45,295 nt of DNA from JBBDIO01 sp040880365 (GCA_040880365.1 JBBDIO010000059.1:1-45295); one strand, 5' to 3'; positions 1 through 8,146 are shown, numbered from the stretch's first letter. Notes: generated by a model not told the origin, from the sequence alone. Numbers and translations are program-made.

Positions 1-2
1 TG

Positions 3-407
3 GAGATCGAAGCACCCGATCCCCGTGAAATGCTGGAATTTATGCAGACCTATGGCGGTTTCCCTGTGATCGACGGCGAACGGATCGAAGTCAACTTCCG
101 GTCTTCGGCCAATGTGGAGATGAAGTTTGACGACGACAAACTGGAAATCAAAGCCCAACAGGTGGTGTTGCGGATCATGGTGGTAGGACCGTCGGGCATT
201 GTGGCGCAACGGAGCGTGACACTGGATCCCGACAGCCCGCCGCCCGGCTGGGAACGGGGGCGCGGTCCCGAAAATAATCCCGTAGGCAACGGACCTCCGA
301 CCTGGGCCAACAATCGACACGACCGTGATGATGACGATGACGAACGCGGCAACCGGGGTGACCGCCGCGACCGGGATGATGATGATGACGATGACGATGA
401 CGACTAG
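3..407 (+). CDS. C-terminal part of an unidentified protein with a poly-Asp tail (partial)
   Basis: The frame is open from the left edge, so this is the last 134 residues of a gene that begins outside the window. I do not recognise a family. The first 75 residues look folded, with alternating hydrophobic strands such as VVLRIMVVGPSGIVAQ. A Pro/Gly/Asn linker follows, and then a highly charged tail rich in Asp and Arg that ends in ten consecutive Asp codons (GAT/GAC, 375-404). The tail resembles an acidic, possibly calcium-binding or intrinsically disordered extension. No membrane segment is visible in the fragment. The Asp codon run is a slippage-prone repeat and may vary in length between strains. 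Function unknown. Confidence 0.6.
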   Translation, partial: EIEAPDPREMLEFMQTYGGFPVIDGERIEVNFRSSANVEMKFDDDKLEIKAQQVVLRIMVVGPSGIVAQRSVTLDPDSPPPGWERGRGPENNPVGNGPPTWANNRHDRDDDDDERGNRGDRRDRDDDDDDDDDD

Positions 408-630
408 CGGGTGATTGGGGACGACTGACCGCCCCGGATACGCTCCCAGAGCCGCGCGCCCTGCTGCCCCTGAACAAGTCTAATCCACCCGCTTGTTAAC
501 TTATCCAAGACTTGCTATTCTGACGTCCAACCGGGCGTCAGATGCGCGTCTGGCCTCGCGTCTCGCGCATCGCGCCCGCCGCCCAAGTACCAATCACCCT
601 GGCATACCAGCCTGGCAAGGAAGATTTCCT
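408..630. other. Non-coding spacer upstream of the creatininase-family gene
   Basis: The creatininase-family frame is open back to 493, but 493-630 encodes a low-complexity Arg/Ala-rich stretch with no family similarity. A good ribosome binding site lies only at 617-623, so this interval is treated as leader and promoter region. I see no convincing promoter or terminator. Confidence 0.45.
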
Positions 631-675
631 ATGTCTGATTCTACTATGTCTGATTCTACTATGTCTGATTCTACG
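631..675 (+). repeat. Three tandem 15-bp copies, each carrying an in-frame ATG, at the start of the creatininase-family gene
   Basis: The 15-mer atgtctgattctact occurs at 631-645 and 646-660, and with a last-base change at 661-675. It encodes MSDST three times. Only the first ATG has a Shine-Dalgarno sequence (AAGGAAG, 617-623) at a normal distance of 7 nt. The second and third ATGs are 22 and 37 nt away. Gain or loss of one unit keeps the frame. Confidence 0.95.
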
Positions 676-1512
676 CCCAAAGCGTTGTTCGAAGATATGA
701 CCTGGCCCGAAGCGCGCCGCGCCGCCGATGACGGTGGGCGCGTTGTGCTTTTGCCCGTGGGCGCAATCGAACAACATGCGCCCCATTTGCCCATCGATGT
801 GGATAACCGCATTGTGGTCTGGCTCTGCAACGAAGCCGCCAAGGCCCGCCCGGATCTGATTTTGAGCGCGCCGCCCATTCACTATGGCTTCAACGCGCAC
901 AATATGGGCTTTCCCGGCACCATTTCGGTGGAAGTGACGAACTTCATCAACTATGTCTACGACGTGTGTAACAGCTTTGTGCGCCAGGGCCACACGCGCA
1001 TCATTCTGCTCAACGGGCACGGCTCCAATGGCATGCCCTGTGCGCTGGTGGCGCGCCAGATTATCAACCGCAGCGCCGACGCGCTGGCCGCCGCCATCAA
1101 TCACTGGGATCTGGCGCGCTCGCTCGCGCCCCAGATCCGCGAAACACCCCTGGGCGGCGCGGCCCACGCCTGTGAATATGAAACGTCGTGGTATCTGCAT
1201 CTGAACCCCGACGGCGCGAAGATGGAATATGCCGCCCCCGACATGATGCCCAAGACCGATTTTCACTGGGGCGATCTGCTGGCAGGCTATGGCCCGGTGC
1301 AGTTTACCGATGACTGGTCGCGCCGCTCCAACGGTTCGGGCGTGGAGGGCGACCCCACCTCTGCCACCGCGGAAAAGGGGCAGCGGTTTGCCGAGGAGGA
1401 ACTGCACAATCTGATACGTTTCTGCGCAGAGTTCAAGGCGCTGCCCCTGCGCCCGCGCCGCGACTATACCGCACGCGGCGAGGATATTAACCCCTATGCC
1501 GACCAACTCTAG
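631..1512 (+). CDS. Creatininase-family amidohydrolase
   Basis: Metal-dependent cyclic amide or amine hydrolase of the creatinine amidohydrolase family, whose members include creatininase, FAPy deformylase and the mycofactocin protein MftE; 293 residues, normal for the family. Seen: the N-terminal metal motif VGAIEQHAPHLPIDVD (E47, H49 and the Asp of IDVD), the NGHG motif in LLNGHGSNG, and HACEYETS, which matches the family's second metal/catalytic segment (AGHAxExETS). The start at 631 is chosen because AAGGAAG lies 7 nt upstream, and residues before it are low-complexity. No signal peptide, so cytoplasmic. The gene overlaps the next one by 17 bp, implying coupled translation. The real substrate cannot be read from sequence: creatinine is only one option, and the hydantoin-type racemase relative two genes downstream suggests a cyclic amide or ureide. 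Sure of family, not of substrate. Confidence 0.9.
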   Translation: MSDSTMSDSTMSDSTPKALFEDMTWPEARRAADDGGRVVLLPVGAIEQHAPHLPIDVDNRIVVWLCNEAAKARPDLILSAPPIHYGFNAHNMGFPGTISVEVTNFINYVYDVCNSFVRQGHTRIILLNGHGSNGMPCALVARQIINRSADALAAAINHWDLARSLAPQIRETPLGGAAHACEYETSWYLHLNPDGAKMEYAAPDMMPKTDFHWGDLLAGYGPVQFTDDWSRRSNGSGVEGDPTSATAEKGQRFAEEELHNLIRFCAEFKALPLRPRRDYTARGEDINPYADQL

Positions 1513-2503
1513 ACCGTGGGAAGGGCTGGCGCGGGGTGAGCGTTGGCAGGGACATGTGAATACCGGAGTGGCCGATTTGCCGCCGGTGCCGGTGCTGGCC
1601 GCGCGCGGCCGGCTGGATGGCCCCCGCATTACAGTATTCGGCGCGGTGCACGGCGACGAATATGAAGGCACTGCCGCCATCCACGCGCTGTTCGACGCGC
1701 TGGAACCTGCCGATCTGGATGAGTTGGGCGGGCTGTTGATTGGCGTGCCCGTGGCAAACGGCGCGGCCTGGCAGGCGCGCAGCCGGACCACGCCGCACGA
1801 TGGGCAAGACCTGAACCGCGCCTTTTCCGGTTCGTCTGATGCCATCGGTTCCGCCGATCCCGCCGATCGCCATGCAACGCCCACATCGCAACTGGCCCAC
1901 TTTCTGTTCCAGACCTTTATCGCACCCACCGATGTGATCATCGATCTGCACAGCGGCGGCCTGCGGTTGGTGCATCTGCCCCTGATTGGCTGGGGCACAG
2001 ACCCCCAGGGCACTGCTCCAGACGGGCGGGCCGAGGCATTGGCGCGCATCTTCGGACTGGATTTCTATCCCTGGCAGGTGGGCACGACTGCGGGAGTTTT
2101 GACCCACGAAGCCACGCGCGCGGGCAAAATTGCCATCGGCGCAGAGTGGGGCGGCGGCGCCAGCCTCGATGTGGCAGGGATGGGCGCCTATGCCCACGGG
2201 CTGCGCCGCATCTGGCAGGTTCTCGGCCCCAACGGACCCTGGGAATATGAGAGCGATCCGCGTCCGCCGCTGATTGGCGGCTATGCCACCGCGCCGGTCA
2301 GCGGCATCTTTCACCCTACGGTCACATTGGGCCAGACGGTGACGGCAGGCGCCACGCTGGGCGTGGTCGTGGATGATCTGGGCGCAGAACAGGCCACGCT
2401 CACCAGCGCGCGCGCCGGGCTGGTTGCCGGTCTGGCGCATGTGGGGTATATCGCGGCAGGCGATCCCTATGTATATGTGGGCGCGCAGGAGATAGTGGAA
2501 TAA
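1496..2503 (+). CDS. Succinylglutamate desuccinylase/aspartoacylase (AstE/AspA) family zinc deacylase
   Basis: Zinc hydrolase of the M14-like AstE/AspA family, which removes acyl groups from N-acyl amino acids or related amides. The 335-residue protein shows the family's zinc site: H52 and E55 in GAVHGDEYEG, and H152 in IIDLHSGG. It also has DLNRAF (105-110) for substrate binding and a candidate catalytic Glu, E217, in GAEWGGG. The C-terminal 90 residues form a beta-rich lipoyl/barrel-like domain (GIFHPTVTLGQTVTAGATLG...) typical of this family. The start lies inside the 3' end of the creatininase-family gene (17-bp overlap) with only a distant AGG upstream, so translation probably depends on the upstream ribosome. 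With its neighbours it suggests sequential opening and deacylation of a cyclic or acylated nitrogen compound, but this is inference. Confidence 0.9.
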   Translation: MPTNSRPWEGLARGERWQGHVNTGVADLPPVPVLAARGRLDGPRITVFGAVHGDEYEGTAAIHALFDALEPADLDELGGLLIGVPVANGAAWQARSRTTPHDGQDLNRAFSGSSDAIGSADPADRHATPTSQLAHFLFQTFIAPTDVIIDLHSGGLRLVHLPLIGWGTDPQGTAPDGRAEALARIFGLDFYPWQVGTTAGVLTHEATRAGKIAIGAEWGGGASLDVAGMGAYAHGLRRIWQVLGPNGPWEYESDPRPPLIGGYATAPVSGIFHPTVTLGQTVTAGATLGVVVDDLGAEQATLTSARAGLVAGLAHVGYIAAGDPYVYVGAQEIVE

Positions 2504-2612
2504 CGGGGGATGTGTGACGGGTGACAGGAGTCAATCATGCTGCCCTACACCACCCTCCGCCAAATAACAGAAAAACAACCGTGAAACAATCGCGTATAGA
2601 GGAGATAATCTT

Positions 2613-3266
2613 ATGACCCAGACGTTGACCTTTCTACACACCGCGCCGTCGAATGTGGAGCCGTTTACCCGGCTCGCAGCCGAACTCGCGCCCCATGTGC
2701 AAGTGCGCCACATTGTCGATGAGAGTTTGCTCAACGATGCGCGCGCCCAGGGCGTTACTCCCGAACTGCAAGCGCGTGTAGATGCACAGGTGCAGACCGC
2801 CCTGGACGCAGGCGCAGATCTGGTGCTCTGCACCTGTTCTTCGATTGGCGGGTGCGCCGAGATCAGCGCCACCCACCAGTCTCGCCCCGTGTTGCGCGTG
2901 GATCGGGCGATGGCCCGCGCCGCGGTCGAACAGGGCGAACGCATTTTGGTCTTTGCCACGCTTGCCAGCACATTGGCCCCTACCAAGGCGTTGATTCTGG
3001 ATGAGGCCCAGCGCGCGGGAAAATCCGTCACCCTGACCGATGTCATCTGTGATGCAGCGTGGGCGCGTCTGGAAGCGGGCGATCAGGAAGGCTATCTGGA
3101 TGAGGTGGCCGCGGCGTTGCAGCGCCACGCGGGCGAAGGCGATGTGCTGGTGCTGGCCCAGGCGTCGATGGCGCAAGCCGCAGCCCGCGCCGGGGAGCTG
3201 CCCGTGCCGGTCCTCACCAGCCCCAGCCTGGGTCTCCACGATGCGCTGGCGCGGCTTGCCGTCTAA
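2613..3266 (+). CDS. Asp/Glu/hydantoin racemase superfamily protein
   Basis: 217-residue protein of the aspartate/glutamate racemase superfamily, two Rossmann-like lobes with an active-site Cys in each in classical members. Seen: the first-lobe motif LVLCTCSSIGGC (C73, C75, C81) and the second-lobe strand DVLVLAQASM (178-186), where classical racemases carry the second catalytic Cys. Here that position is Ala/Ser, so a two-base racemization mechanism is doubtful; such members may be isomerases, decarboxylases or other lyases. The start is well supported by AGAGGAGA (2598-2605). The gene lies 109 bp after the deacylase gene in the same direction and ends just before a strong terminator, so the three genes may form one transcription unit. 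Substrate unknown. Confidence 0.8.
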   Translation: MTQTLTFLHTAPSNVEPFTRLAAELAPHVQVRHIVDESLLNDARAQGVTPELQARVDAQVQTALDAGADLVLCTCSSIGGCAEISATHQSRPVLRVDRAMARAAVEQGERILVFATLASTLAPTKALILDEAQRAGKSVTLTDVICDAAWARLEAGDQEGYLDEVAAALQRHAGEGDVLVLAQASMAQAAARAGELPVPVLTSPSLGLHDALARLAV

Positions 3267-3274
3267 CAAAAAAG

Positions 3275-3311
3275 ACAGGCTGCCAGGACATCATGCATCC
3301 TGGCAGCCTGT
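3275..3311. terminator. Shared bidirectional intrinsic terminator
   Basis: Perfect 14-bp inverted repeat (3275-3288 with 3298-3311), 9-nt loop. It is preceded by six A (3268-3273) and followed by TTT, so it can act in both directions. It sits between the ends of the convergent genes at 3266 (+) and 3339 (-). Confidence 0.9.
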
Positions 3312-3338
3312 TTACCTTGTCAGAACCTTGTCAGCTTT

Positions 3339-5363
3339 CTACTTTTCCGCGATGGGAATGTGTAGACGCGTGGGGTCTGGGTCTGGGTCCGGATCTGGGT
3401 CCGGGTCTGGATCGGGATCCGGGTCCGGGTCTGGGTCTGGATCGGGATCCGGGTCCGGGTCCTCCGCCGGTTCAATTTCAATGGTCTCGGTCTCGGTGAT
3501 GCTACCCAGATCATTGCTCACGGTCACGGTCAGCGTCTTGGTGCCGGGCGTGGGCCAAGTGAGCGAGCCTGTCACCCGATAGCTATCCGTGTCGTTAACC
3601 GTAGCAGGGTTCTGGCCCGTGGCTTCGATGAGATAGTCCAGGGGCACGGTCGCGCCCTGAGGCCCGACGTTCACCGTCACCGAGACGGGAACGCCTGCCA
3701 GCGCAGTCATGGGCAGCGTCACCGAGATGATATCCAGCTCCATATACAGCTTGGAGTTGGGGCTGGTGGTGCTCGATCCCAGGTTGCCAATCACATTGGG
3801 ATTTTGCGCAGTGCTCATGGTGCGCAGGCCAAAGCCCGGCTCCAATGGCGCATCGAGTGTGAAGGTAAAATTGCCCGAACTATCGGCGGTGGTTTCGCCC
3901 AGATATTCAAACGCTTCATCGATATCGTCGCTATTATCGAGATAGAAATCGATTAGACAGTTGGGACATTCGCTCACGATAAGCTGACCGGCAAAGGTGC
4001 GCTCGCCATTGGTGCCGGTCACGGTCACGCCGTCGATGCCGGTGATCCGCCCCGGATCAAACAGGCGCAAAGCCTCGCCAGTCTGACCGATATAGTCATA
4101 AATCCGCCCCGGGCCGGTTTCCACCAGGTTGCGACGCACGGTAATGCCCGATGTCGTGCCGCTGAATCCCATCGCCGTGGGGTTGTCATCTTCGAAACTC
4201 ACACCGCTACCGTAGATCACATTGTCCAGCACATCGGTACCCGTGTTGCTAATCTTGATGGCAGAGCCACAGACACCCACTTTGTTATCGGCGTTGTCGA
4301 TGCCGATGATGTTGTCGCGGATCTCGTGATTGTTGCCAAAGCTCTCAATCGCGGTGGGACCTGAATCATTGGGTTGACGCACCAGATCCAGCCCGGCAAT
4401 GCGGTTGCCAATCGCCTGATTATTGCTGCCCGAAAGCGAAATGCCATCGCCGCCAAACCAGAAAGTCTCATCAAAGGTGCCGCCGCTGCACACGAACGGC
4501 GTGGGCACGGTGCCGTCGGCGCGCATCCCGATCAGATTGTTTTCGATGAGGTTGTTGCTGGCGCCGCCTGGCCCGCTATTGATGTTGATGGCGCGCGGTT
4601 GATTGGCGCCCACAATCACATTGTTGCGCACAATGTTGTTATCGCTGCCGAACACAATGATGCCGCCGCCCGCCATGCGGTTGGGTTGCGCCGGCGTGCG
4701 GAAGACCACGGCATCGCCGTCGGCGTTCAGGCCCATCCAGATATTTTCTACAATCGCATCGTGCCCGGCGATAATATCATTGGGATTGCCGTTGTCCTGA
4801 ATGGTCAGGTTGCCGCCACCAAAAAAGCCCAGATTGCGGACTTCCACATCGGGCACAGTAATCACAAAGCTCTCATCGTTGGTATCGATCATCACCTTGG
4901 GGCCGTCGGCAGAATCGCGGCCACCGGGCTGGGTGTCGCCATCCAGAATCACCGAGCCGCCGTCAATGCTGATATCCTTGCGGAAAAGCTCCAATGTTTC
5001 GCTTTGAATCTCGATGGTCCACACGCCATCCACGGCTTCGTCGGCGGGCAAGTTAAATTCGATGGTAATAGGGCGGTCGGCATCGGGCCGTGCCGAAGCC
5101 TCGCGCAATGCGCGCCGCAGCGTACAATCGCCATCGGGCGCGGGATTAAAGAATGCGCCTTCGGAAAAGGTACAGGTTTGGCTGGAGCTGGCAGGGTCGG
5201 GGTCCTGGGTGCTATCCACCACAATGGTGATTTGCGCCTGGGCAACGCTGTAGCCCGCCAGACTGACCGCCACCGCCAGCCCCAGGGCCAACAGCGGCAG
5301 ACAGATGGCCTTATACAGCCAATGTGGTCCAAAAACAGTTCCCGGATTGGGTGGGTGAAGCAT
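3339..5363 (-). CDS. Secreted CSLREA/right-handed beta-helix protein with (Asp-Pro)n linker
   Basis: 674-residue exported protein. A signal peptide spans about residues 14-44 (basic/polar start, hydrophobic core LLALGLAVAVSLAG, cleavage after AQA). Residues 80-89, CTLRRALREA, match the CSLREA motif found at the start of many bacterial extracellular beta-helix proteins. About 110-480 is a right-handed parallel beta-helix with many N-N-x-I/V turns (NNIVRNNVIVG, NNLIENNLIG). Then come one or two Ig-like beta-sandwich domains (about 490-630), an (Asp-Pro)n spacer, and the end TRLHIPIAEK. The end resembles the short tails of other secreted proteins in this window. Likely role: surface or extracellular polysaccharide interaction, or a structural part; no lyase residues can be assigned. 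The start has two consecutive AGGAG sites. Monocistronic or the last gene of a minus-strand set. Confidence 0.85.
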   Translation of the reverse strand: MLHPPNPGTVFGPHWLYKAICLPLLALGLAVAVSLAGYSVAQAQITIVVDSTQDPDPASSSQTCTFSEGAFFNPAPDGDCTLRRALREASARPDADRPITIEFNLPADEAVDGVWTIEIQSETLELFRKDISIDGGSVILDGDTQPGGRDSADGPKVMIDTNDESFVITVPDVEVRNLGFFGGGNLTIQDNGNPNDIIAGHDAIVENIWMGLNADGDAVVFRTPAQPNRMAGGGIIVFGSDNNIVRNNVIVGANQPRAININSGPGGASNNLIENNLIGMRADGTVPTPFVCSGGTFDETFWFGGDGISLSGSNNQAIGNRIAGLDLVRQPNDSGPTAIESFGNNHEIRDNIIGIDNADNKVGVCGSAIKISNTGTDVLDNVIYGSGVSFEDDNPTAMGFSGTTSGITVRRNLVETGPGRIYDYIGQTGEALRLFDPGRITGIDGVTVTGTNGERTFAGQLIVSECPNCLIDFYLDNSDDIDEAFEYLGETTADSSGNFTFTLDAPLEPGFGLRTMSTAQNPNVIGNLGSSTTSPNSKLYMELDIISVTLPMTALAGVPVSVTVNVGPQGATVPLDYLIEATGQNPATVNDTDSYRVTGSLTWPTPGTKTLTVTVSNDLGSITETETIEIEPAEDPDPDPDPDPDPDPDPDPDPDPDPDPDPDPTRLHIPIAEK
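3373..3463 (-). repeat. Hexanucleotide repeat encoding an Asp-Pro tail
   Basis: About fifteen 6-bp units of the type GGRTCY/GGRTCC encode (Asp-Pro)n on the minus strand near the C-terminus of the beta-helix protein. A longer block (gtctggatcgggatccgg) recurs 30 bp later, showing higher-order duplication. Copy number is probably variable. Confidence 0.9.
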
Positions 5364-5385
5364 AAAATTCTCCTAAAATTCTCCT
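5364..5385 (-). promoter_or_regulatory. Duplicated Shine-Dalgarno segment
   Basis: On the minus strand the 11-mer AGGAGAATTTT occurs twice in direct succession immediately before the ATG at 5363. The proximal AGGAG lies 6 nt from the start, the distal one 17 nt. The proximal site decides the start; the distal one may act as a ribosome standby site or be a neutral duplication. Confidence 0.75.
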
Positions 5386-5557
5386 GATTGATCTGAATGT
5401 GAATCGAGCCGCGGGACAGTGTGCCCGGCAGTGGGTCAGACAATATACCATACAGTATGAATCTGCACCGTATGAAGCTGGGTTAACCTTGCTCGGTTAA
5501 CCTTGCGGCCTGAATCCACTGTGTGCGCAGTAGCCGCGACACAGAATAAGCGCATAA

Positions 5558-5575
5558 CGTTTAGAAAACGCTCAC
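5558..5575. repeat. 18-bp dispersed repeat, copy 1
   Basis: cgtttagaaaacgctcac, identical to 8069-8086. It contains a small inverted repeat (CGTTT-aga-AAACG). It lies 33 bp beyond the stop codon of the minus-strand gene ending at 5608. Confidence 0.85.
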
Positions 5576-5607
5576 AGCCCCGGAACAAAACCTGGTAAAC
5601 GCGCAGT

Positions 5608-5922
5608 TTATGGCCCACGGTCGAGCGTGGGCAGGAATATGGAGGGCGCGCCGGGATCCACTGCGGCACGCAACGGCGCAAAGAAGCCGCCATAGAGCCG
5701 ATAGCCGCCGCCCAGATGAAGCCCCGCATCGGGTTGACCTGTCACCCCGCGCAGGATATAGCTGCTGCTCTGCCCGCGGCCCCCACCCCCGTCGATGGTA
5801 TAGCTCACAACCCGATAGCCCTGGGCCAGTGCCGGAGTCGCGCCCCCGTGCGCAAGCGCCAGCAGGATTGCCACGCCCAGCGCCATCCAACCCCGTGTGC
5901 GCCTTTCAGATGTGTTTTGCAT
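5608..5922 (-). CDS. Small secreted protein with GQ-repeat motif and IFLP tail
   Basis: 104-residue exported protein. It has a signal peptide (residues about 10-34, cleavage after ALA), then one copy of a repeat-like motif: YTIDGGGGRGQSSSYILRG, VTGQPDAG and GGGYRLYGGFF. From general knowledge this Y-x-I-x-G-G-G ... GQ-x-x-A-G ... Y-x-L-x-G-G-F pattern is common in secreted proteins of Chloroflexota and other environmental bacteria, usually next to a C-terminal anchoring segment; its function is not established to my knowledge. The protein ends APSIFLPTLDRGP, matching the tail on other secreted proteins here. The start has GAGGAG 3 nt upstream. The gene follows the collagen-like gene by 47 bp and is probably co-transcribed with it. 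Confidence 0.75.
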   Translation of the reverse strand: MQNTSERRTRGWMALGVAILLALAHGGATPALAQGYRVVSYTIDGGGGRGQSSSYILRGVTGQPDAGLHLGGGYRLYGGFFAPLRAAVDPGAPSIFLPTLDRGP

Positions 5923-5969
5923 AAACTCCTCACTCTCTGCGGATTAGGTCGCCCAGAAGATCCTGCCCG

Positions 5970-7958
5970 CTACTGGCAATCGGCATCCAGATAGGCAAAA
6001 GCCGCGCTATAAACGTTCAGGCAGGTATAGCCAGCCGCCGTGCCCACGATGGGGCCATCGGCCAGGCTATGGGCAATGCGTATGGGCGAAGTATCCGCCG
6101 CCAGATAGAGACTGCCGGTACTGCCCGTGAAGGTTGAATTGTGGATATTCGAAGTGGATACCGACGCGTTGTAGAGACCATAGTTGAGCGCGCCATCCGC
6201 GCCGTCTGCGCGCACAGCATCGAGGTAGGCAGTGCTCGACTGATTGAAAATCGCATAATTGTCGCTATCGACACCCGAGGCCGACGCCCGTACATCGAGC
6301 AGAGTGGGCGTCGCGGTCACGTTGGATAGGCCGCGATTTGTGCTATCCGCGCCGGTGGCAGTCGCCACGACATGGCTCATCACCACCGAGCCGGGCTGGG
6401 TATGGATGCCATAATTGGTCGCATTGTCGCCCACGGCCGTGGCGGTCACGTCTACCATTTCGAATGAACTACTGCTATTGCTGACGCCACGATTGCTCCC
6501 CCCATCGCCAAACGCCAACGCGGTGACGCCATGCATTAGCGGGGCCGCGGATGTATTGTGCACAGCATAATGGGTGCCCGTCGCACCCGAAGCCGTGGCA
6601 GACACCTGGCGCATCTCTGGGGAACTCTCCTGGTTATAGACGGCATAGGCTACATTGGCAATGGCCGTCGCCGCCACATGGTGCATGACTGTGTGATTCG
6701 TGCCTACGGTATGCACCGCGTAGCTGGATTCAGAACCTTGGGCGCGGGCGGTGACGTGCAGCAACGTGGGCGACGCATTCAGGGTGTAGATGCCATAGGT
6801 GGTATTACTGGCCCCCTGGCCGCGGGCCGTCACATGCAAAAAACGCAAGGTGGCGGGCGGTGTATCCTGCACATGAATTGCGCCCACGTAGCCCACGTCT
6901 GTGCCCAGAGCTTCGACCGTCAGAAACCGCACTTCGGCAGTGATGGCGCCGGTGGCGCGCAGGGTGGCGCTGCTGTTGTCGATGGCAGGCTGCGTCGCGC
7001 TGCCGCTGACACTGCGCAAAGTGGTGACATCTGTGCCGCTGCCCTCGATATCTACATAGGCTTTGAGATCCACCGTTTCCGTATAGACACCTGGCCCGAT
7101 TCTGATGAGATAGCGATTTTCGGCGGTGGCATCAGTGATAGAACTCAGCGCGTCGGTCACACTGGTAAAATCTGCGCCGCTTTCCGATACCCAAATCACC
7201 CGTGCGGGTTGGGGTGCCGGTTCGCCCGGTTCCCCTTGTTCACCTTGCGTCCCCTGCTCCCCTTGTGGTCCCTGCGCACCCTGTAATCCCGGCGCGCCCT
7301 GGGGACCCTGTTCACCCTGTGGACCCTGTGGTCCTTGCGGGCCGGGAGGTCCGGTGCTGGCATCGACGCAGACCCACGCCGTGCCGTTCCACAGGAGCAT
7401 TTGATTTTCGGTGCACGTATCCGCCAGCATGACCAATCCGGCGGGCATGTTGGTGATCTGCGCCCAATCCACGCGCAAGGCCGTCGCCGCGGTGCCTGCA
7501 TAGAGCGCATAGGGCGTGGCAGTCAGCGGTTGGCGCGGCGCGAGCCGGCGATAACTCTCGGCATCCGTACCATCGTCGGCACAGCGCACCCCGATTTCCA
7601 GCCAGCGCGCCGCGCCATCAAAGGCACTCGCGCCAAAGTCCAGCGTGACCGTGAACAAGCCATCGCGCACGGTCACACCGGGGGTTTCGATGGGCGCACC
7701 CACCACGGCCCCGGCCCCCAGCGCGTCGTACAATTCAAAACGAAAGTCACAAATACCCGCCACCGGGCCGTCGGCATTGGTCAGCTGTCCCTGATAGGTG
7801 AAACGACTGCCCAGATTTTGGGCATGACCACTGGCAGCCTGCACATCGACGGTGCCCATGCTCACGAAAATGCCCCACACGAGCAAAATCAGCGCGCGTC
7901 TCCACACCAAGCCGTTGCCCGATAGTTTTCTCCATGTCCGGTCCCTTGCTTTCAACAT
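5970..7958 (-). CDS. Secreted collagen-like and beta-helix repeat protein
   Basis: 662-residue exported protein. A hydrophobic signal segment (about residues 20-42, RALILLVWGIFVSMG...) is followed by a beta-rich N-terminal domain (about 50-165) of the kind found before collagen or tail-fibre stalks (FTYQGQLTNADGPVAG, PLTATPYALYAG). Next comes a WNGTAWVC segment, then a collagen-like Gly-X-Y stretch of about 15 triplets (about 204-248) dominated by GPQ, GEQ and GEP. Residues 255-640 form a pectinesterase-like/beta-helix region (PGVYTETVDL) with about ten 28-residue repeats of the pattern YGIxxxxxxPxxxxVxATAxG. No catalytic residues were identified. Likely a trimeric or fibrous surface protein. 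AAAGGA is present 7 nt before the ATG. It lacks the IFLP-type tail. Confidence 0.85.
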   Translation of the reverse strand: MLKARDRTWRKLSGNGLVWRRALILLVWGIFVSMGTVDVQAASGHAQNLGSRFTYQGQLTNADGPVAGICDFRFELYDALGAGAVVGAPIETPGVTVRDGLFTVTLDFGASAFDGAARWLEIGVRCADDGTDAESYRRLAPRQPLTATPYALYAGTAATALRVDWAQITNMPAGLVMLADTCTENQMLLWNGTAWVCVDASTGPPGPQGPQGPQGEQGPQGAPGLQGAQGPQGEQGTQGEQGEPGEPAPQPARVIWVSESGADFTSVTDALSSITDATAENRYLIRIGPGVYTETVDLKAYVDIEGSGTDVTTLRSVSGSATQPAIDNSSATLRATGAITAEVRFLTVEALGTDVGYVGAIHVQDTPPATLRFLHVTARGQGASNTTYGIYTLNASPTLLHVTARAQGSESSYAVHTVGTNHTVMHHVAATAIANVAYAVYNQESSPEMRQVSATASGATGTHYAVHNTSAAPLMHGVTALAFGDGGSNRGVSNSSSSFEMVDVTATAVGDNATNYGIHTQPGSVVMSHVVATATGADSTNRGLSNVTATPTLLDVRASASGVDSDNYAIFNQSSTAYLDAVRADGADGALNYGLYNASVSTSNIHNSTFTGSTGSLYLAADTSPIRIAHSLADGPIVGTAAGYTCLNVYSAAFAYLDADCQ

Positions 7959-8068
7959 ATTTTTTCCTTTATAAAACCTGTATAAGCACGGGTAGCAGCA
8001 AGATATTTATTTCAAGCACAGCCCCCAGGGCAGAAAGGCGCAGCTAAATCAGAAGGCTATCCCCGGGC

Positions 8069-8086
8069 CGTTTAGAAAACGCTCAC
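8069..8086. repeat. 18-bp dispersed repeat, copy 2
   Basis: Identical to 5558-5575. It lies 83 bp beyond the stop of the isocitrate dehydrogenase gene and 111 bp upstream of the collagen-like gene. Confidence 0.85.
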
Positions 8087-8102
8087 GCCGCGTAGCGGCC
8101 CA

Positions 8103-8146
8103 CAGGGCAGCAAACCAGGCTTCGGCCTGACTCGATTCCTGCCCTG
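8103..8146 (-). terminator. Nested hairpin downstream of the isocitrate dehydrogenase gene
   Basis: The outer stem CAGGGCAG (8103-8110) pairs with CTGCCCTG (8139-8146). Inside is CAGGC/GCCTG (8116-8120 with 8125-8129) closing a 4-nt loop. It is 23 bp past the stop codon. No T-run follows, so it may be a weak terminator or an mRNA 3'-end stabilizer. Confidence 0.5.

Noticed and set aside
538..2049. 503-codon minus-strand frame opposite the creatininase and deacylase genes
   Set aside because: Antisense shadow in GC-rich DNA: no recognisable motif and no ribosome binding site, while the plus-strand products carry full catalytic motifs.
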